DNA of 64,000 nt, taken from the NCBI RefSeq assembly GCF_019345465.1, contig NZ_JAHKRC010000011.1, positions 147,812 through 211,811 of the forward strand. Reading direction: 5' to 3'. The translations under genes were made by a program, and so were the position numbers. This DNA comes from Pseudomonas sp. NKUCC02_KPG (GTDB taxonomy: Bacteria > Pseudomonadota > Gammaproteobacteria > Pseudomonadales > Pseudomonadaceae). The stretch's first letter is position 1; each line of letters starts with the position of its first letter. Shown piece after piece: positions 36,231-45,419 of this stretch. The notes beneath the pieces are model-generated. The model searched no databases, was not told the DNA's origin, and saw only the letters and a program-made list of their open reading frames with translations.

Positions 36231-37027
36231 GCAGAGAATCCGTGTTCGGTAGCAGGAAAGCTGACGGCTTTGACTTCAGTGACGTAGGCACTCAGGGCGG
36301 ACTGGATGTCAGGCTGGCCGGTCATGAAGTTCTTCACAAACTTGGGCACGCGCCCCGTCAGCGACAGGCCGAGCATGTCGTGCAGCACCAGAACCTGTCC
36401 GTCTGTGTCACTGCCGGCACCAATGCCGATAACCGGGATTTTCACTGCGTGGGTGATTTCTGCCGCCAGTTCGCTCGGTACGCACTCAAGCAGCAGCATG
36501 GCTGCGCCTGCTTGCTCCAGGGCAATGGCGTCGGCACGCATCTGGCGCGCCTGGTTTTCGTTGCGTCCCTGAACTTTGTAACCGCCCAGTACGTTCACCG
36601 TCTGCGGGGTCAGACCCATGTGCGCGCACACAGGGATACCTCGTTCGGTCATGGCGCGAATCGATTCGGCGAGCCACACGGCGCCTTCGACTTTGACCAT
36701 GTGCGCGCCGGCTTTCATCAGCAGCGCGCTGTTGTTCAGGCTTTGTTCCAGGGTCGCATTCGCCATGAAGGCCATGTCTGCGAGAATCAGGGCGTCCTGG
36801 TTACCGCGTTTGACGCAAGCCACGTGGTAAGCCATGTCGGCGGTCGTCACAGGCAATGTGCTGTCATGCCCTTGTAGAACCATGCCCAGGGAGTCGCCTA
36901 CCAGTAACACTTCAACACCGGCCTGATTGCAGGCATGGGCAAAGGTGGCGTCATAGCACGTCAGCATGGTGATTTTTTCACCTTTTTGCTTAAGGCTTTG
37001 CAGGGTGGTCAGGGTAATAGCTGGCAT
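36227..37027 (-). CDS. panB: 3-methyl-2-oxobutanoate hydroxymethyltransferase
   Basis: 266 residues from ATG 37027 (MPAITLTTLQSLKQKG), preceded by GAGGATCC; a longer upstream frame is unlikely. The metal and substrate loop MLTCYDATFA and VGDSLGMVLQGHDSTLPVT are present, as is the catalytic ECVPSELA. It makes ketopantoate from 2-oxoisovalerate using methylenetetrahydrofolate. The coupled order panB-panC is normal; folK lies upstream after a 222-base gap. Confidence 0.98.
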   Translation of the reverse strand: MPAITLTTLQSLKQKGEKITMLTCYDATFAHACNQAGVEVLLVGDSLGMVLQGHDSTLPVTTADMAYHVACVKRGNQDALILADMAFMANATLEQSLNNSALLMKAGAHMVKVEGAVWLAESIRAMTERGIPVCAHMGLTPQTVNVLGGYKVQGRNENQARQMRADAIALEQAGAAMLLLECVPSELAAEITHAVKIPVIGIGAGSDTDGQVLVLHDMLGLSLTGRVPKFVKNFMTGQPDIQSALSAYVTEVKAVSFPATEHGFSA

Positions 37028-37249
37028 GAAAAGGATCCTCGTCAGGCAGTGTGATAACCACTGCGAGTAACGCGTGTGATTCATCGTTATGAACAGGCAC
37101 ACCTTTATAGAGGGCGCTTATAAAGCCTGCTTTTCACATTGCGCCATCCAGCGGATGGCAGCGGGATGCCTATAGTCGTGACGAGCTCACAGGAAGTCAA
37201 TTCCGGGTGTTACCGCAAAGGTGTTACCCGGTTATTGATTCGTTTCAGC

Positions 37250-37732
37250 TTAAGCGGTGATGCGCTCAAGCCCGATGAATGGGCAGTCGGCCAGCAATTG
37301 CGACAGGCTACGGCCATCGGCGAGTTTCAGGGATGCTGGCGCCACTTCAGCCAGGGGGTAGAGCACAAAAGGTCGGGCGTGCATGTGGTAGTGGGGGACT
37401 TTGAGGCGGGGTTCGTCGATCAGGCGATCGCCAAACAGCAAAATGTCGAGATCCAGGGTGCGTGGGCCCCAGCGTTCGTGGCGTTCGCGACCTTGATCTA
37501 GCTCGATGGCTTGCAGTGCGTCGAGCAGGTCCAGAGGTGGCAGCGTGCTGTCGATGGCGGCCACGGCATTGGTGTAGCGCGGCTGACCGGGTAGCAATGA
37601 ATCGCTTTGATAGAACGCCGACACCCCGACGAGTCGGGAGTCAGGCAATTGCGCCAGTGCCTGGACGGCACTGCGCAATTGCTCTTCAGGGGCGGCCAAG
37701 TTGCTGCCCATTCCAATGTAGACGCGCTCCAT
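37250..37732 (-). CDS. folK: 6-hydroxymethyl-7,8-dihydropterin pyrophosphokinase
   Basis: 160 residues. Signatures: YIGMGSNLAAPEEQL (N terminus), the magnesium/pterin motif RHERWGPRTLDLDILLFG with the paired aspartates near residues 95-97, and LKVPHYHMHARPFVL. It supplies the pterin pyrophosphate used by FolP (13.5 kb in this window). It begins 3 bases after the pcnB stop, so the two are co-transcribed. Confidence 0.98.
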   Translation of the reverse strand: MERVYIGMGSNLAAPEEQLRSAVQALAQLPDSRLVGVSAFYQSDSLLPGQPRYTNAVAAIDSTLPPLDLLDALQAIELDQGRERHERWGPRTLDLDILLFGDRLIDEPRLKVPHYHMHARPFVLYPLAEVAPASLKLADGRSLSQLLADCPFIGLERITA

Positions 37733-37735
37733 CGC

Positions 37736-39130
37736 TTACTCGTCCGCTGCGGCGCTGCGTTTGCGCTTGGCACCGCTGGTGCGGCGACGTTTACGCGGTG
37801 CAGGCCCGGTGCCGTCATCCTTGGCGTTGCTCAGGTCACGAATCATGTCGCGGCGACCGCTGTCATTGGCGTCCTGATAGTCCGTCCACCACTCGCCCAG
37901 GCCATTGGTCTGCTCGCCTGCGCTTTCACGCAGCAGCAAGAAGTCGTAGCCGGCACGGAAGCGCGGGTTGTCGAGCAACATGTCGGCACGTTTGCCGCTG
38001 CGCCGTGGCAGGCGCTCCTGCATGTCCCAGATCTCGCGAATCGGCATGGTGAAACGCTTGGGAATGGCAATGCGCTGGCACTGTTCGGCGATCAGTTCGT
38101 GCGCGGCTTCCTGCATGGCAGGAATGGGCGGCATGCCTTGATCTTGCAGACGCAGTACACGGGCCGGCAGGGCAGGCCAGAGCAGGGCAGCAAACAGGAA
38201 GGCCGGAGTTACCGGTTTGCCCTGTTTGATCCGCAGATCGGTGTTGCGCAAGGCTTCGCTGATCAGGGTGTGGGTGTATGTCGGATTGTGTTCCAGTGCT
38301 TCGGCGCTGGCCGGGAACAGTGGGTCGAACAACTCGAGGTCAACCAGCATTTCGAAGGTGTCTGAAGCGTTACCCGAGAGGAACAGCTTGAGGACTTCTT
38401 CGAACAACCGTGCCGAGGGGATTTCGCGCAGCATGGGGGCCAGTTCGCGAATCGGCTCGGCGGTGTGTTTTTCGATGCCAAAGTTGAGCTTGGCGGCAAA
38501 ACGCACTGCGCGCAGCATGCGCACCGGATCTTCCTGGTAGCGCTGTTGCGGGTCACCAATCAGGCGCAGCAAGCGGTTACGTATGTCGTGTACGCCATTG
38601 GCGTAGTCGAGGATGCGTTCGCTGACCGGGTCGTAGTACAGGGCGTTGATCGTGAAGTCACGACGCTGGGCGTCTTCTTCAAGGGTGCCGTAAACGTTGT
38701 CGCGCAAGATGCGCCCGCTCTCGTTACGTGAGGACTGGTTGCTGTCTTCCTCTTCGTCGTTTTGCGGGTGATTGGCACGGAAGGTTGCGACTTCAATGAT
38801 TTCGCGACCAAAGTGGATATGCACCAGTTTGAAACGTCGACCGATGATTCGCGCATTGCGAAACTCGGCGCGCACTTGTTCAGGCGTGGCGCTGGTAGCG
38901 ACGTCAAAGTCTTTTGGCGTGATGTTGAGCAGCATGTCGCGTACGCAACCGCCTACCAGATAGGCCTGGTAACCGGCGTTCTGCAGGCGCTCGACGATGT
39001 TGACCGCGTAGCGGCTGAACTGGGCACGTTGCAGCGAGTGTTGGCTGCTGTTGAGCACTTCAGGGGTGCTGCGCAGTTGTTGCGTACGACGCTTGGGGGA
39101 ACGGAATGACTGGAACAGCTTCTTCAGCAT
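37736..39130 (-). CDS. pcnB: Poly(A) polymerase I
   Basis: 464 residues from ATG 39130 (MLKKLFQSFRSPKRR); a GTG at 39139 is the alternative. The nucleotidyltransferase head has GGCVRDMLLNITPKDFDVAT, with catalytic Asp in DFD. The RNA-binding and C-terminal domains follow, and the tail ends in a basic Arg/Lys-rich segment (PRKRRRTSGAKRKRS). It adds 3' A tails that promote decay by PNPase. Its 5' side is the crcZ gene. Confidence 0.96.
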   Translation of the reverse strand: MLKKLFQSFRSPKRRTQQLRSTPEVLNSSQHSLQRAQFSRYAVNIVERLQNAGYQAYLVGGCVRDMLLNITPKDFDVATSATPEQVRAEFRNARIIGRRFKLVHIHFGREIIEVATFRANHPQNDEEEDSNQSSRNESGRILRDNVYGTLEEDAQRRDFTINALYYDPVSERILDYANGVHDIRNRLLRLIGDPQQRYQEDPVRMLRAVRFAAKLNFGIEKHTAEPIRELAPMLREIPSARLFEEVLKLFLSGNASDTFEMLVDLELFDPLFPASAEALEHNPTYTHTLISEALRNTDLRIKQGKPVTPAFLFAALLWPALPARVLRLQDQGMPPIPAMQEAAHELIAEQCQRIAIPKRFTMPIREIWDMQERLPRRSGKRADMLLDNPRFRAGYDFLLLRESAGEQTNGLGEWWTDYQDANDSGRRDMIRDLSNAKDDGTGPAPRKRRRTSGAKRKRSAAADE

Positions 39131-39321
39131 GGGATGCACTGTTTGAAGGAATGTTCGGCCAAAACGAAGAATGACCGCATGATGGGCGGGGATTCTAGCA
39201 TTTAGTCAGGGGATGGTGTAGGACGCTGAGTCGCTCTTGTGAGCGAAGCTGCAGGTAACAGGCAAAAATAGCTGCGAGAACGTTGAGGTAGAGGCGTGGG
39301 AGTTTTTTCTGAATCGCAGCA

Positions 39322-39690
39322 AGCACAAGGGGAGCCAAAGCTCCCCCAGAATGAATTGCATGCTCTATTTTTATTATTGATTGCGGGCTTTTTGTTTTTG
39401 TTAATCGCCCTGGTTACAGAGGTCTTGCCTGAGTAACCCTCCCAATCGGGAGATAAGAGCAAACGGATTGCTTTGGTCGCTGTGTTGATGTGATCCATGA
39501 TCCAACTAGTTCAGGCTCTGCTTTAAGTGCAGTTTTTGTTGTTCTCTGCCTAGTCGTGGGGCAAGCCCCATTTACAACGCCTCTCCAAAACAATCAGTTA
39601 GCTGCGCCTCCGCCGTGTTGTTCTTGTTATGCGTGAGCCGATACGTCTTATTTTTATTGTGTGTTGCTGTGATTCTTATTGTTCTTGTAC
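39322..39690 (-). ncRNA. crcZ: CrcZ, Hfq/Crc-sequestering sRNA
   Basis: The 734 bases between pcnB and cbrB hold no protein gene. On the reverse strand they contain at least six A-rich CA motifs of the kind bound by Hfq with Crc: at 39673-39690, 39648-39667, 39616-39631, 39533-39548, 39389-39402 and 39366-39381 (for example CAAGAACAATAAGAA and AACAAGAACAACA). A sigma-54 promoter sits just upstream and a GGGGAGC-hairpin ends it. Size (about 370 nt) and position downstream of cbrB match CrcZ of P. aeruginosa and P. putida. It relieves catabolite repression when CbrAB is active. Both ends are estimated. Confidence 0.9.
39329..39346 (-). terminator. Terminator hairpin of crcZ
   Basis: On the reverse strand GGGGAGC, loop TTTG, GCTCCCC, followed by TTGTGCTT. 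The U tract is imperfect but the stem is strong. Confidence 0.7.
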
Positions 39691-39700
39691 GAATACATAT

Positions 39701-39716
39701 AGCAGGGGTCGTGCCA
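39701..39716 (-). promoter_or_regulatory. Sigma-54 promoter of crcZ
   Basis: The reverse strand reads TGGCACG-ACCC-CTGCT, matching the -24/-12 consensus TGGCACG-N4-TTGCW with the invariant GG and GC at correct spacing. Transcription would start about 39690, at the first CA motif. Confidence 0.88.
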
Positions 39717-39773
39717 ACTTTTGCACGGGCCAGCAAAATAAGGGTTTTTTAGTGTTTTTGCTTTTTTCAGGGC

Positions 39774-39814
39774 AAAAAAAAGCCGGGTCATCGTTACCTT
39801 AAGACCCGGCTTTT
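39774..39814 (-). terminator. Bidirectional terminator downstream of cbrB
   Basis: GCCGGGTC (39782-39789) pairs with GACCCGGC (39803-39810). Eight A residues on the plus strand give a T tract for reverse transcripts from cbrB. It separates cbrB messages from the crcZ promoter. Confidence 0.88.
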
Positions 39815-39865
39815 GTTACGTGATTTGACTGAGGTAACAGTTTTTTTACATTTAAACGTGTTACC
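39814..39865. promoter_or_regulatory. Likely CbrB binding sites upstream of crcZ
   Basis: TGTTAC (39814-39819) and GTAACA (39834-39839) form an inverted repeat with 14 bases between. GGTAACA (39833-39839) and TGTTACC (39859-39865) form a second one sharing the middle half site. A further GTTACC lies at 39793-39798. They sit about 100-150 bases upstream of the sigma-54 promoter, the usual place for an enhancer-binding protein such as CbrB, and reach the cbrB stop codon. Confidence 0.65.
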
Positions 39866-41298
39866 TAGCCCTCGCTTGGCACGCCGGTTTTGCGCCGAGG
39901 AATGCCCAGGCGTTGGCGCCGCTCCCACAAGCACTTGCGGCTGACCCCCAGTTTGCGGGCCAGTTCTGTCTCGGTCATGTGGTCCTGATGCTCAAGCACG
40001 AAGTGCTGGAAGTAGTCTTCCAGTGACAGATCTTCGGTCGGATCAAGGCTGGTGTTACCGTTGACGATACTCTGCTGCGGGGCCAGGCCGATAAAATCAT
40101 CGTCTTGCAGATCGCTCAGCTCAATATCGATACCCAGCAGTTCAGCCGAAATTTCCGGGCTTTCACACAGGATCACCGCTCGCTCTACTGCGTTTTCCAG
40201 TTCACGCACGTTACCCGGCCAGGAGTAATGACTGATTGCCCGCTCGGCATCGGGGGCGAATTTCAGGTCAGTGCGGCCAATGCGGGCACTTTGGCGTGCA
40301 AGAAAAGCGTTGGCGATTTCGTTCACGTCAGCGCCACGCTCGCGCAATGCGGGCAGCTTGAGTGCGATGACGTGCAGGCGGTAGTACAAGTCTTCGCGGA
40401 ACTGACCGACCTTGGCCAGGCTTTTCAGGTCGCGGTGCGTCGCGGCAATCAGACGTACATCGACCTTTTGCGACTGCACGGAACCTACGCGGCGAATCTC
40501 GCCCTCTTGCAGCACGCGAAGCAGACGGGCTTGGGCCTCAAGCGGCAGTTCGCCGATTTCATCAAGGAACAGTGTTCCGCCGTCGGCCGCTTCAACCAGG
40601 CCTGCACGGCCAGCGCTGGCGCCGGTAAACGCGCCTTTTTCGTGGCCGAACAGTTCGGACTCGATCAGAGATTCAGGAATGGCTGCGCAGTTCACCGAAA
40701 TCATCGGTGCCTTGGCTCGCCGGGAAAGATTGTGCAGGGCGCGTGCAACCAGCTCTTTGCCGGTACCGGATTCACCCTGGATCAAGACATTGGAATCGGT
40801 TGGCGCGACTTTGCGGATCTTGCTGTACATGTCCAGCATGGGTGGGCAGGAGCCGATGATGCCGATTTCACCGTTGCTGTTATCCACAGCACTTTTGTCG
40901 CTGACACCCGGTTTGGCAGGGCGCTCGACAGGTGCGCTCTGGACGTTTTGCCGGTCACGCAGAATACGCGCCACCGCTTGCAGCATTTCATCGTGATCAA
41001 AGGGTTTGGCGATGTAGTCGACAGCGCCCATTTTCATCGAGTCAACAGCCGAGCGCAGGCTGGCATAGCTGGTCATGATCAGCACCGGCTTGCCTTGGCC
41101 GAGCTTGATCAGCTCGGTGCCCGGAGCGCCTGGCAGGCGCAGGTCGCTGACAATCAAGTCGAACGAGGGGATGCTGAAACGCTCCTGTGCTTCTTGCACC
41201 GAGCCGGCCTCGCTGACCTGGTACTGGTTACGCTCCAGTAAACGGCGTAACGCGGAGCGGATGATGGTTTCATCTTCGACGATCAAAATATGCGGCAT
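39865..41298 (-). CDS. cbrB: Sigma-54-dependent response regulator CbrB
   Basis: 477 residues. The receiver domain (1-120) has phospho-acceptor Asp52 in LIVSDLRLPG. The AAA domain (about 150-380) has Walker A GESGTGKE, the sigma-54 contact loop GAFTGA and the arginine-finger region. The C-terminal Fis-type helix-turn-helix (TETELARKLGVSRKCLWERRQRLG) binds DNA. It activates crcZ and genes for using amino acids and other poor carbon sources. cbrA ends 22 bases upstream, so the two form an operon. Confidence 0.97.
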   Translation of the reverse strand: MPHILIVEDETIIRSALRRLLERNQYQVSEAGSVQEAQERFSIPSFDLIVSDLRLPGAPGTELIKLGQGKPVLIMTSYASLRSAVDSMKMGAVDYIAKPFDHDEMLQAVARILRDRQNVQSAPVERPAKPGVSDKSAVDNSNGEIGIIGSCPPMLDMYSKIRKVAPTDSNVLIQGESGTGKELVARALHNLSRRAKAPMISVNCAAIPESLIESELFGHEKGAFTGASAGRAGLVEAADGGTLFLDEIGELPLEAQARLLRVLQEGEIRRVGSVQSQKVDVRLIAATHRDLKSLAKVGQFREDLYYRLHVIALKLPALRERGADVNEIANAFLARQSARIGRTDLKFAPDAERAISHYSWPGNVRELENAVERAVILCESPEISAELLGIDIELSDLQDDDFIGLAPQQSIVNGNTSLDPTEDLSLEDYFQHFVLEHQDHMTETELARKLGVSRKCLWERRQRLGIPRRKTGVPSEG

Positions 41299-41320
41299 TG
41301 ATTCGGTTCTCTCGACGGTC

Positions 41321-44275
41321 TCAGTTCACAGCGGACGTCGCTTCGACATGACGCGGTAGTGTCACCCGGATACGGGTTCCGCGTTGGCTGTGAATGTCAG
41401 CCGGGCTGTCGATGGTGATTTGTCCATAATGCTCTTCAACGATGGAATAGACCAGTGCAAGGCCCAGACCGGTGCCTTCGCCAGGGTCCTTGGTGGTGAA
41501 AAACGGTTCGAACAATCGATCCATGATGTTCTTGGGGATGCCTGTGCCTTCGTCTTCCACGATGAGGTCGACGGTGTGCTCGCTGGCTTCGCTCTTGACC
41601 CTCACTGCACTCCCGGCCGGTGAGGCGTCACGGGCGTTGGAGAGCAGGTTGATCAATACTTGGGCGAGTCGTTGCGGGTCTCCGTCGACCCAATGATCAG
41701 GGTCGCAGAGGTTATAGAACTGCACCTCGAAATTGCGTCGGTTCAGGGCCAGCAGGCCAATGGCATCCTGTGCCACTTCGGCCAGACAGACGGGCTCGTC
41801 ATTGTGCTGGTGGCTGCCGGCATGGGCGAAGCTCATCAAGGACTGGACGATGCGCGAGATACGTTTGGTCTGTTCAAGAATCTGGCTGCTGATTTCAGTC
41901 AGCTCGCTGTCGTCTTCGCGTTCCTCGCGCAGGTTTTGCGCCAGGCAGGCGATCCCGGTGACAGGGTTGCCGATTTCGTGAGCGACACCCGCCGCCAGGC
42001 GTCCGATGCTGGCCAGTCGCTCGGAATGCACCAGCTTGTCTTCGAGCATCTGGGTTTCTGTAAGGTCTTCGACCAGTAACACCAGGCCGCTGTTTCCTGG
42101 GGCCAGAGGTTCATCGATCGCGGCTTTGTGCAGGTTGAGCCAGCGAGTCTGGCCATCCAGGGCCAGGTGCTGCTTGTGCAAGTGTTCGTCAGGCAGGTCG
42201 ATAAAGCCTTGCAACAACTCTCGCCACGGATCTCCCAGGGTGCTAAGGCGCGAACCCACCACACGCTGGGCCGGGATACCGGTCAACTCTTCCATGGCCT
42301 TGTTCCACATCAGGATCTCTTGATCCTTGGCCAGCGAACAAACGCCCATGGGCAGCTCTTGCAAGGTTTGGCGGTGATAACGGCGCAAGGCGTCGAGTTC
42401 GGCTGCCAGCCCCGTCAGGCGTGAGTGGTAGTCCTCAAGCCGGCTTTCAATGAAGTGGATGTCTTCGGTGACGTAGTTTTCGCCGCCCGACTTGTAGGGC
42501 AAAAAGGTTTCGACCATGTCCTGGGCAACGCTGGGGCCCATCAAGCCTGAAAGGTTGGCTTCGATACGGTCGCGCAAACGGCGCAAGGCGTAGGGGCGGC
42601 GCTCGTCGAACGGTAAGAACAGGTCACGCAGTGCTTGCTCGACTTCTTTTTGTGCCGCCTTGGCGCCCAACGGTTTGGCCAGCTGGGTGGCGAATTCTTG
42701 CGGTGAGGCGGCGTGCAGCTCGCGCCGTTGTGGACGGCGTACATTGTCGACGGCGCAAGCTTCGGCGGCACTGGCCTCTTCGGGGCTGGCGTTGGTGAAC
42801 AGCGAAATCAGGGTGAACATCAGGACGTTGGCTGCCAGTGAGGCGATTGCCGCCATGTGCCAGCTGGTGTCGTCCAGCACATAGATCATGTTCAGCCACG
42901 GGATGTAGAACCCCTGGAAGTTGCCGATCAGCGGGAACAGCATGCTCGCCATCCACACCAGAATCCCTGCCAGCAATCCGGCAATAAAGCCGCGGCGGTT
43001 GGCGGTCGGCCAGTACAGCACCGAGAGCACGCCCGGCAGGAACTGCAAGGTCGCGACGAATGCGACGATACCGAGGTTGGCCAGATCCTGTTCGGCGCCC
43101 AGCAGCAGGTAAAAGCCATAGCCAGCCATGATGATGGCTACGATCAGTGCCCGGCGGGTCCACTTCAGCCAGCGGTAGATGTTGCCTTCGGCGGGTGGCT
43201 GATAAAGCGGCAGCACCAGATGGTTCAGGGCCATGCCGGACAGTGCCAGGGTGGTGACGATGATCAGCCCGCTAGAGGCAGACAATCCGCCGACATAGGC
43301 CAGCAACGCAAGGGGTTTGCTGTTGGCGGCGATGCCGATACCGAGGGTGAAGTACTCGGGATTGGTGGTGGCGCCCAGCTTGAGGCCAGCCCATAGAATC
43401 AGCGGCACGGCCAGGCTCATCAGCAGCAGGAACAGCGGCAGGCCCCAGCTGGCGCTGACCAGTCCGCGCGGGTTGAGGTTCTCGGTGAAGGTCATGTGAT
43501 ACATGTGCGGCATCACGATGGCCGAGGCGAAAAACACCAGCAGCAAGGTACGCCACGGGCCTTCTTGCAATGGCGTGTGCAGAGCGGCGAGGGCGGTCTG
43601 GTTTTGCAGCAGCCAGACTTCAAGCTGTTGCGGGCCGTCGAACACACCATAAAGCGCGTAGAGGCCCACCCCGCCAATGGCGATCAGTTTGATTACCGAC
43701 TCAAAGGCGATCGCGAAGACCAAACCTTCGTGTTTTTCACGGGTGGCGATGTGCCGCGAGCCGAAGAAGATCGTAAACAGGGTAATCAGCGCACAGAAGC
43801 TCAGGGCGACGCGGTGTTGCACGGGTTCGCGTGTGAGGATGCTGATGGAGTCGGCCACGGCCTGGATCTGCAGGGCCAGCAGCGGTAACACGCCTATGAG
43901 CATGAAAATCGTGGTCAGCGCACCGGCCCATGTGCTGCGAAAACGGAAAGCGAACAAGTCAGCCAGGGATGAAAGCTGATAAGTGCGGGTAATTTTCAGG
44001 ATGGGGTAGAGCAGCACGGGCGCCAGCAAAAAGGCCCCGGAAACCCCCAGGTAGCTGGATAGAAATCCATAGCCGTATTCGTAGGCCAGGCCCACCGTGC
44101 CGTAAAACGCCCAGGCACTGGCATAGACGCCCAGCGACAGTGTGTAGGTCAGCGGGTGGCGAATGATTGCGCGCGGGATCATGCCGCGTTCACTGATCCA
44201 GGCCACACCAAACAGTACCCCCAGGTAGGCGGCGCTGATCAGGATCATCTGGGTCAGGCTAAAGCTCATCGGCAT
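41321..44275 (-). CDS. cbrA: Sensor kinase CbrA with SLC5-type transporter domain
   Basis: 984 residues. The N-terminal half (about 1-490) is a sodium/solute symporter-like (SLC5) module with about 13 membrane helices. A linker (STAC-like), a PAS domain (about 620-740), the HisKA domain with His766 in GVAHEIGNPVTG, and the HATPase domain (NLLSNARDAS, DEGTGIP, GTGLGLAL) follow. It phosphorylates CbrB in response to carbon/nitrogen state; relatives transport histidine. Start ATG 44275 (MPMSFSL) or 44269; either overlaps the end of cbrX, indicating coupled translation. Confidence 0.97.
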   Translation of the reverse strand: MPMSFSLTQMILISAAYLGVLFGVAWISERGMIPRAIIRHPLTYTLSLGVYASAWAFYGTVGLAYEYGYGFLSSYLGVSGAFLLAPVLLYPILKITRTYQLSSLADLFAFRFRSTWAGALTTIFMLIGVLPLLALQIQAVADSISILTREPVQHRVALSFCALITLFTIFFGSRHIATREKHEGLVFAIAFESVIKLIAIGGVGLYALYGVFDGPQQLEVWLLQNQTALAALHTPLQEGPWRTLLLVFFASAIVMPHMYHMTFTENLNPRGLVSASWGLPLFLLLMSLAVPLILWAGLKLGATTNPEYFTLGIGIAANSKPLALLAYVGGLSASSGLIIVTTLALSGMALNHLVLPLYQPPAEGNIYRWLKWTRRALIVAIIMAGYGFYLLLGAEQDLANLGIVAFVATLQFLPGVLSVLYWPTANRRGFIAGLLAGILVWMASMLFPLIGNFQGFYIPWLNMIYVLDDTSWHMAAIASLAANVLMFTLISLFTNASPEEASAAEACAVDNVRRPQRRELHAASPQEFATQLAKPLGAKAAQKEVEQALRDLFLPFDERRPYALRRLRDRIEANLSGLMGPSVAQDMVETFLPYKSGGENYVTEDIHFIESRLEDYHSRLTGLAAELDALRRYHRQTLQELPMGVCSLAKDQEILMWNKAMEELTGIPAQRVVGSRLSTLGDPWRELLQGFIDLPDEHLHKQHLALDGQTRWLNLHKAAIDEPLAPGNSGLVLLVEDLTETQMLEDKLVHSERLASIGRLAAGVAHEIGNPVTGIACLAQNLREEREDDSELTEISSQILEQTKRISRIVQSLMSFAHAGSHQHNDEPVCLAEVAQDAIGLLALNRRNFEVQFYNLCDPDHWVDGDPQRLAQVLINLLSNARDASPAGSAVRVKSEASEHTVDLIVEDEGTGIPKNIMDRLFEPFFTTKDPGEGTGLGLALVYSIVEEHYGQITIDSPADIHSQRGTRIRVTLPRHVEATSAVN

Positions 44276-44435
44276 CTTTTTGGCTCTGAAGAATAAAGGT
44301 CACAACGATCAGAATCAGCCAGAGCAGATAGGGCCTGTACCAGGCACCTGTCGCATCGATCCACCAATCCATGATGGCGGGAGAAAACAGGTAGATCCCG
44401 ACAACCAACAACAGGACCAATCGATAGATATACAT
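44259..44435 (-). CDS. cbrX: CbrX, small membrane protein ahead of CbrA
   Basis: 58 residues from ATG 44435 with a strong RBS GAGGGCGGG. MYIYRLVLLLVVGIYLF and PYLLWLILIVVTFILQ form two predicted membrane helices; the tail ends QKDADEL. Its last 17 bases overlap the cbrA start in a different frame, so cbrX translation likely drives cbrA. A cbrXAB operon has been described in P. putida. A longer N-terminal extension in the same frame lacks an RBS. Confidence 0.85.
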   Translation of the reverse strand: MYIYRLVLLLVVGIYLFSPAIMDWWIDATGAWYRPYLLWLILIVVTFILQSQKDADEL

Positions 44436-44513
44436 CCCGCCCTCACTTTTACAGGCCGCATGCCCAAAAACGTGCGGCGATGGTAACGGATGGCTGGCAA
44501 CCTGCAAGGGTTG

Positions 44514-45401
44514 TCAGCGTAATTGCGCTTCGGGGAGGGTCAGTGTGCGCGGGATTTTGGCTGCGCTCCAGTGAGCGATGCCCCAATCCAGGACTTCACG
44601 CGGGGTGGCGTCGTTCAAGCATTCGTCAGGCGTCTGACCCAGGGCGCGCAAGGCGCGAAGCAGCAATGGTGTTGCCTGCTCGGGTGTCAGGGGCGGCGAG
44701 CGGTACGATTTGCCGAGCTTGTGGCCATCGGGCTGCACGATCAGCGGCACATGCAGGTAGCGCGGTTGTGACAAGCCCAGCAGCTCCTGCAGGTAGAGCT
44801 GGCGCGGTGTGGAGTCCAGCAGGTCGGCGCCACGCACGATATCCGTCACACCCTGGGCGGCGTCATCGAGCACCACGGCCAGTTGGTAGGCATACAGGCC
44901 GTCCCGGCGCCTGATCACAAAGTCCCCCACATCCCGTCCCAGATGCTGACCAAACAAGCCCTGAGCCCGATCCTCAAAACGGTATTCGAGCTCGGGGACG
45001 CGTATGCGGATAGCGGCGTTTTCCATCGAGTGGCCCGCATTGCGGCACAGCCCCGGGTAAATGCCGTTATAGCCTTCAAGCTGTTTGCGCGAACAGGTGC
45101 AGGCGTAAGCCAGGCCCATGCTGAACAGTCGGTTCAGCACTTGGGCGTATGCCTCGTGACGGTCGCTTTGGCGAACCAGTTCGCCGTCCCATTCAAAACC
45201 GTAGCGTTCAAGGGCATCCAGAATGGCGGCTTGTGCACCGGGCATTTCGCGGGGAGGGTCGAGGTCTTCCATGCGCAGCAGCCAGCGGCCACCCACAGAG
45301 CGGGCATCCAGATAAGAAGCGAGGGCGGCGACCAGCGAGCCAAAGTGCAGGTGGCCACTGGGCGTTGGGGCGAAGCGCCCGATGTAGGAGGGAGCAGTCA
45401 T
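44514..45401 (-). CDS. gluQRS: Glutamyl-Q tRNA(Asp) synthetase
   Basis: 295 residues, a class I glutamyl-tRNA synthetase catalytic core without the anticodon-binding domain. The HIGH-type motif appears as PTPSGHLHFGSL and the KMSKS-type as KLGKSYRSP. Zinc-site cysteines are in CTCSRKQ and later GLCRNAGH. It charges glutamate onto queuosine of tRNA-Asp. The dksA-gluQRS arrangement is conserved in many gamma-proteobacteria; here a REPIN and the dksA terminator lie between them. Confidence 0.96.
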   Translation of the reverse strand: MTAPSYIGRFAPTPSGHLHFGSLVAALASYLDARSVGGRWLLRMEDLDPPREMPGAQAAILDALERYGFEWDGELVRQSDRHEAYAQVLNRLFSMGLAYACTCSRKQLEGYNGIYPGLCRNAGHSMENAAIRIRVPELEYRFEDRAQGLFGQHLGRDVGDFVIRRRDGLYAYQLAVVLDDAAQGVTDIVRGADLLDSTPRQLYLQELLGLSQPRYLHVPLIVQPDGHKLGKSYRSPPLTPEQATPLLLRALRALGQTPDECLNDATPREVLDWGIAHWSAAKIPRTLTLPEAQLR

Positions 45402-45419
45402 GGACGTGGGCCGGTTTTG

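Noticed and set aside
39140..39320. Possible second small RNA next to the pcnB start
   Set aside because: No promoter or hairpin with a T tract on either strand beyond the crcZ terminator.
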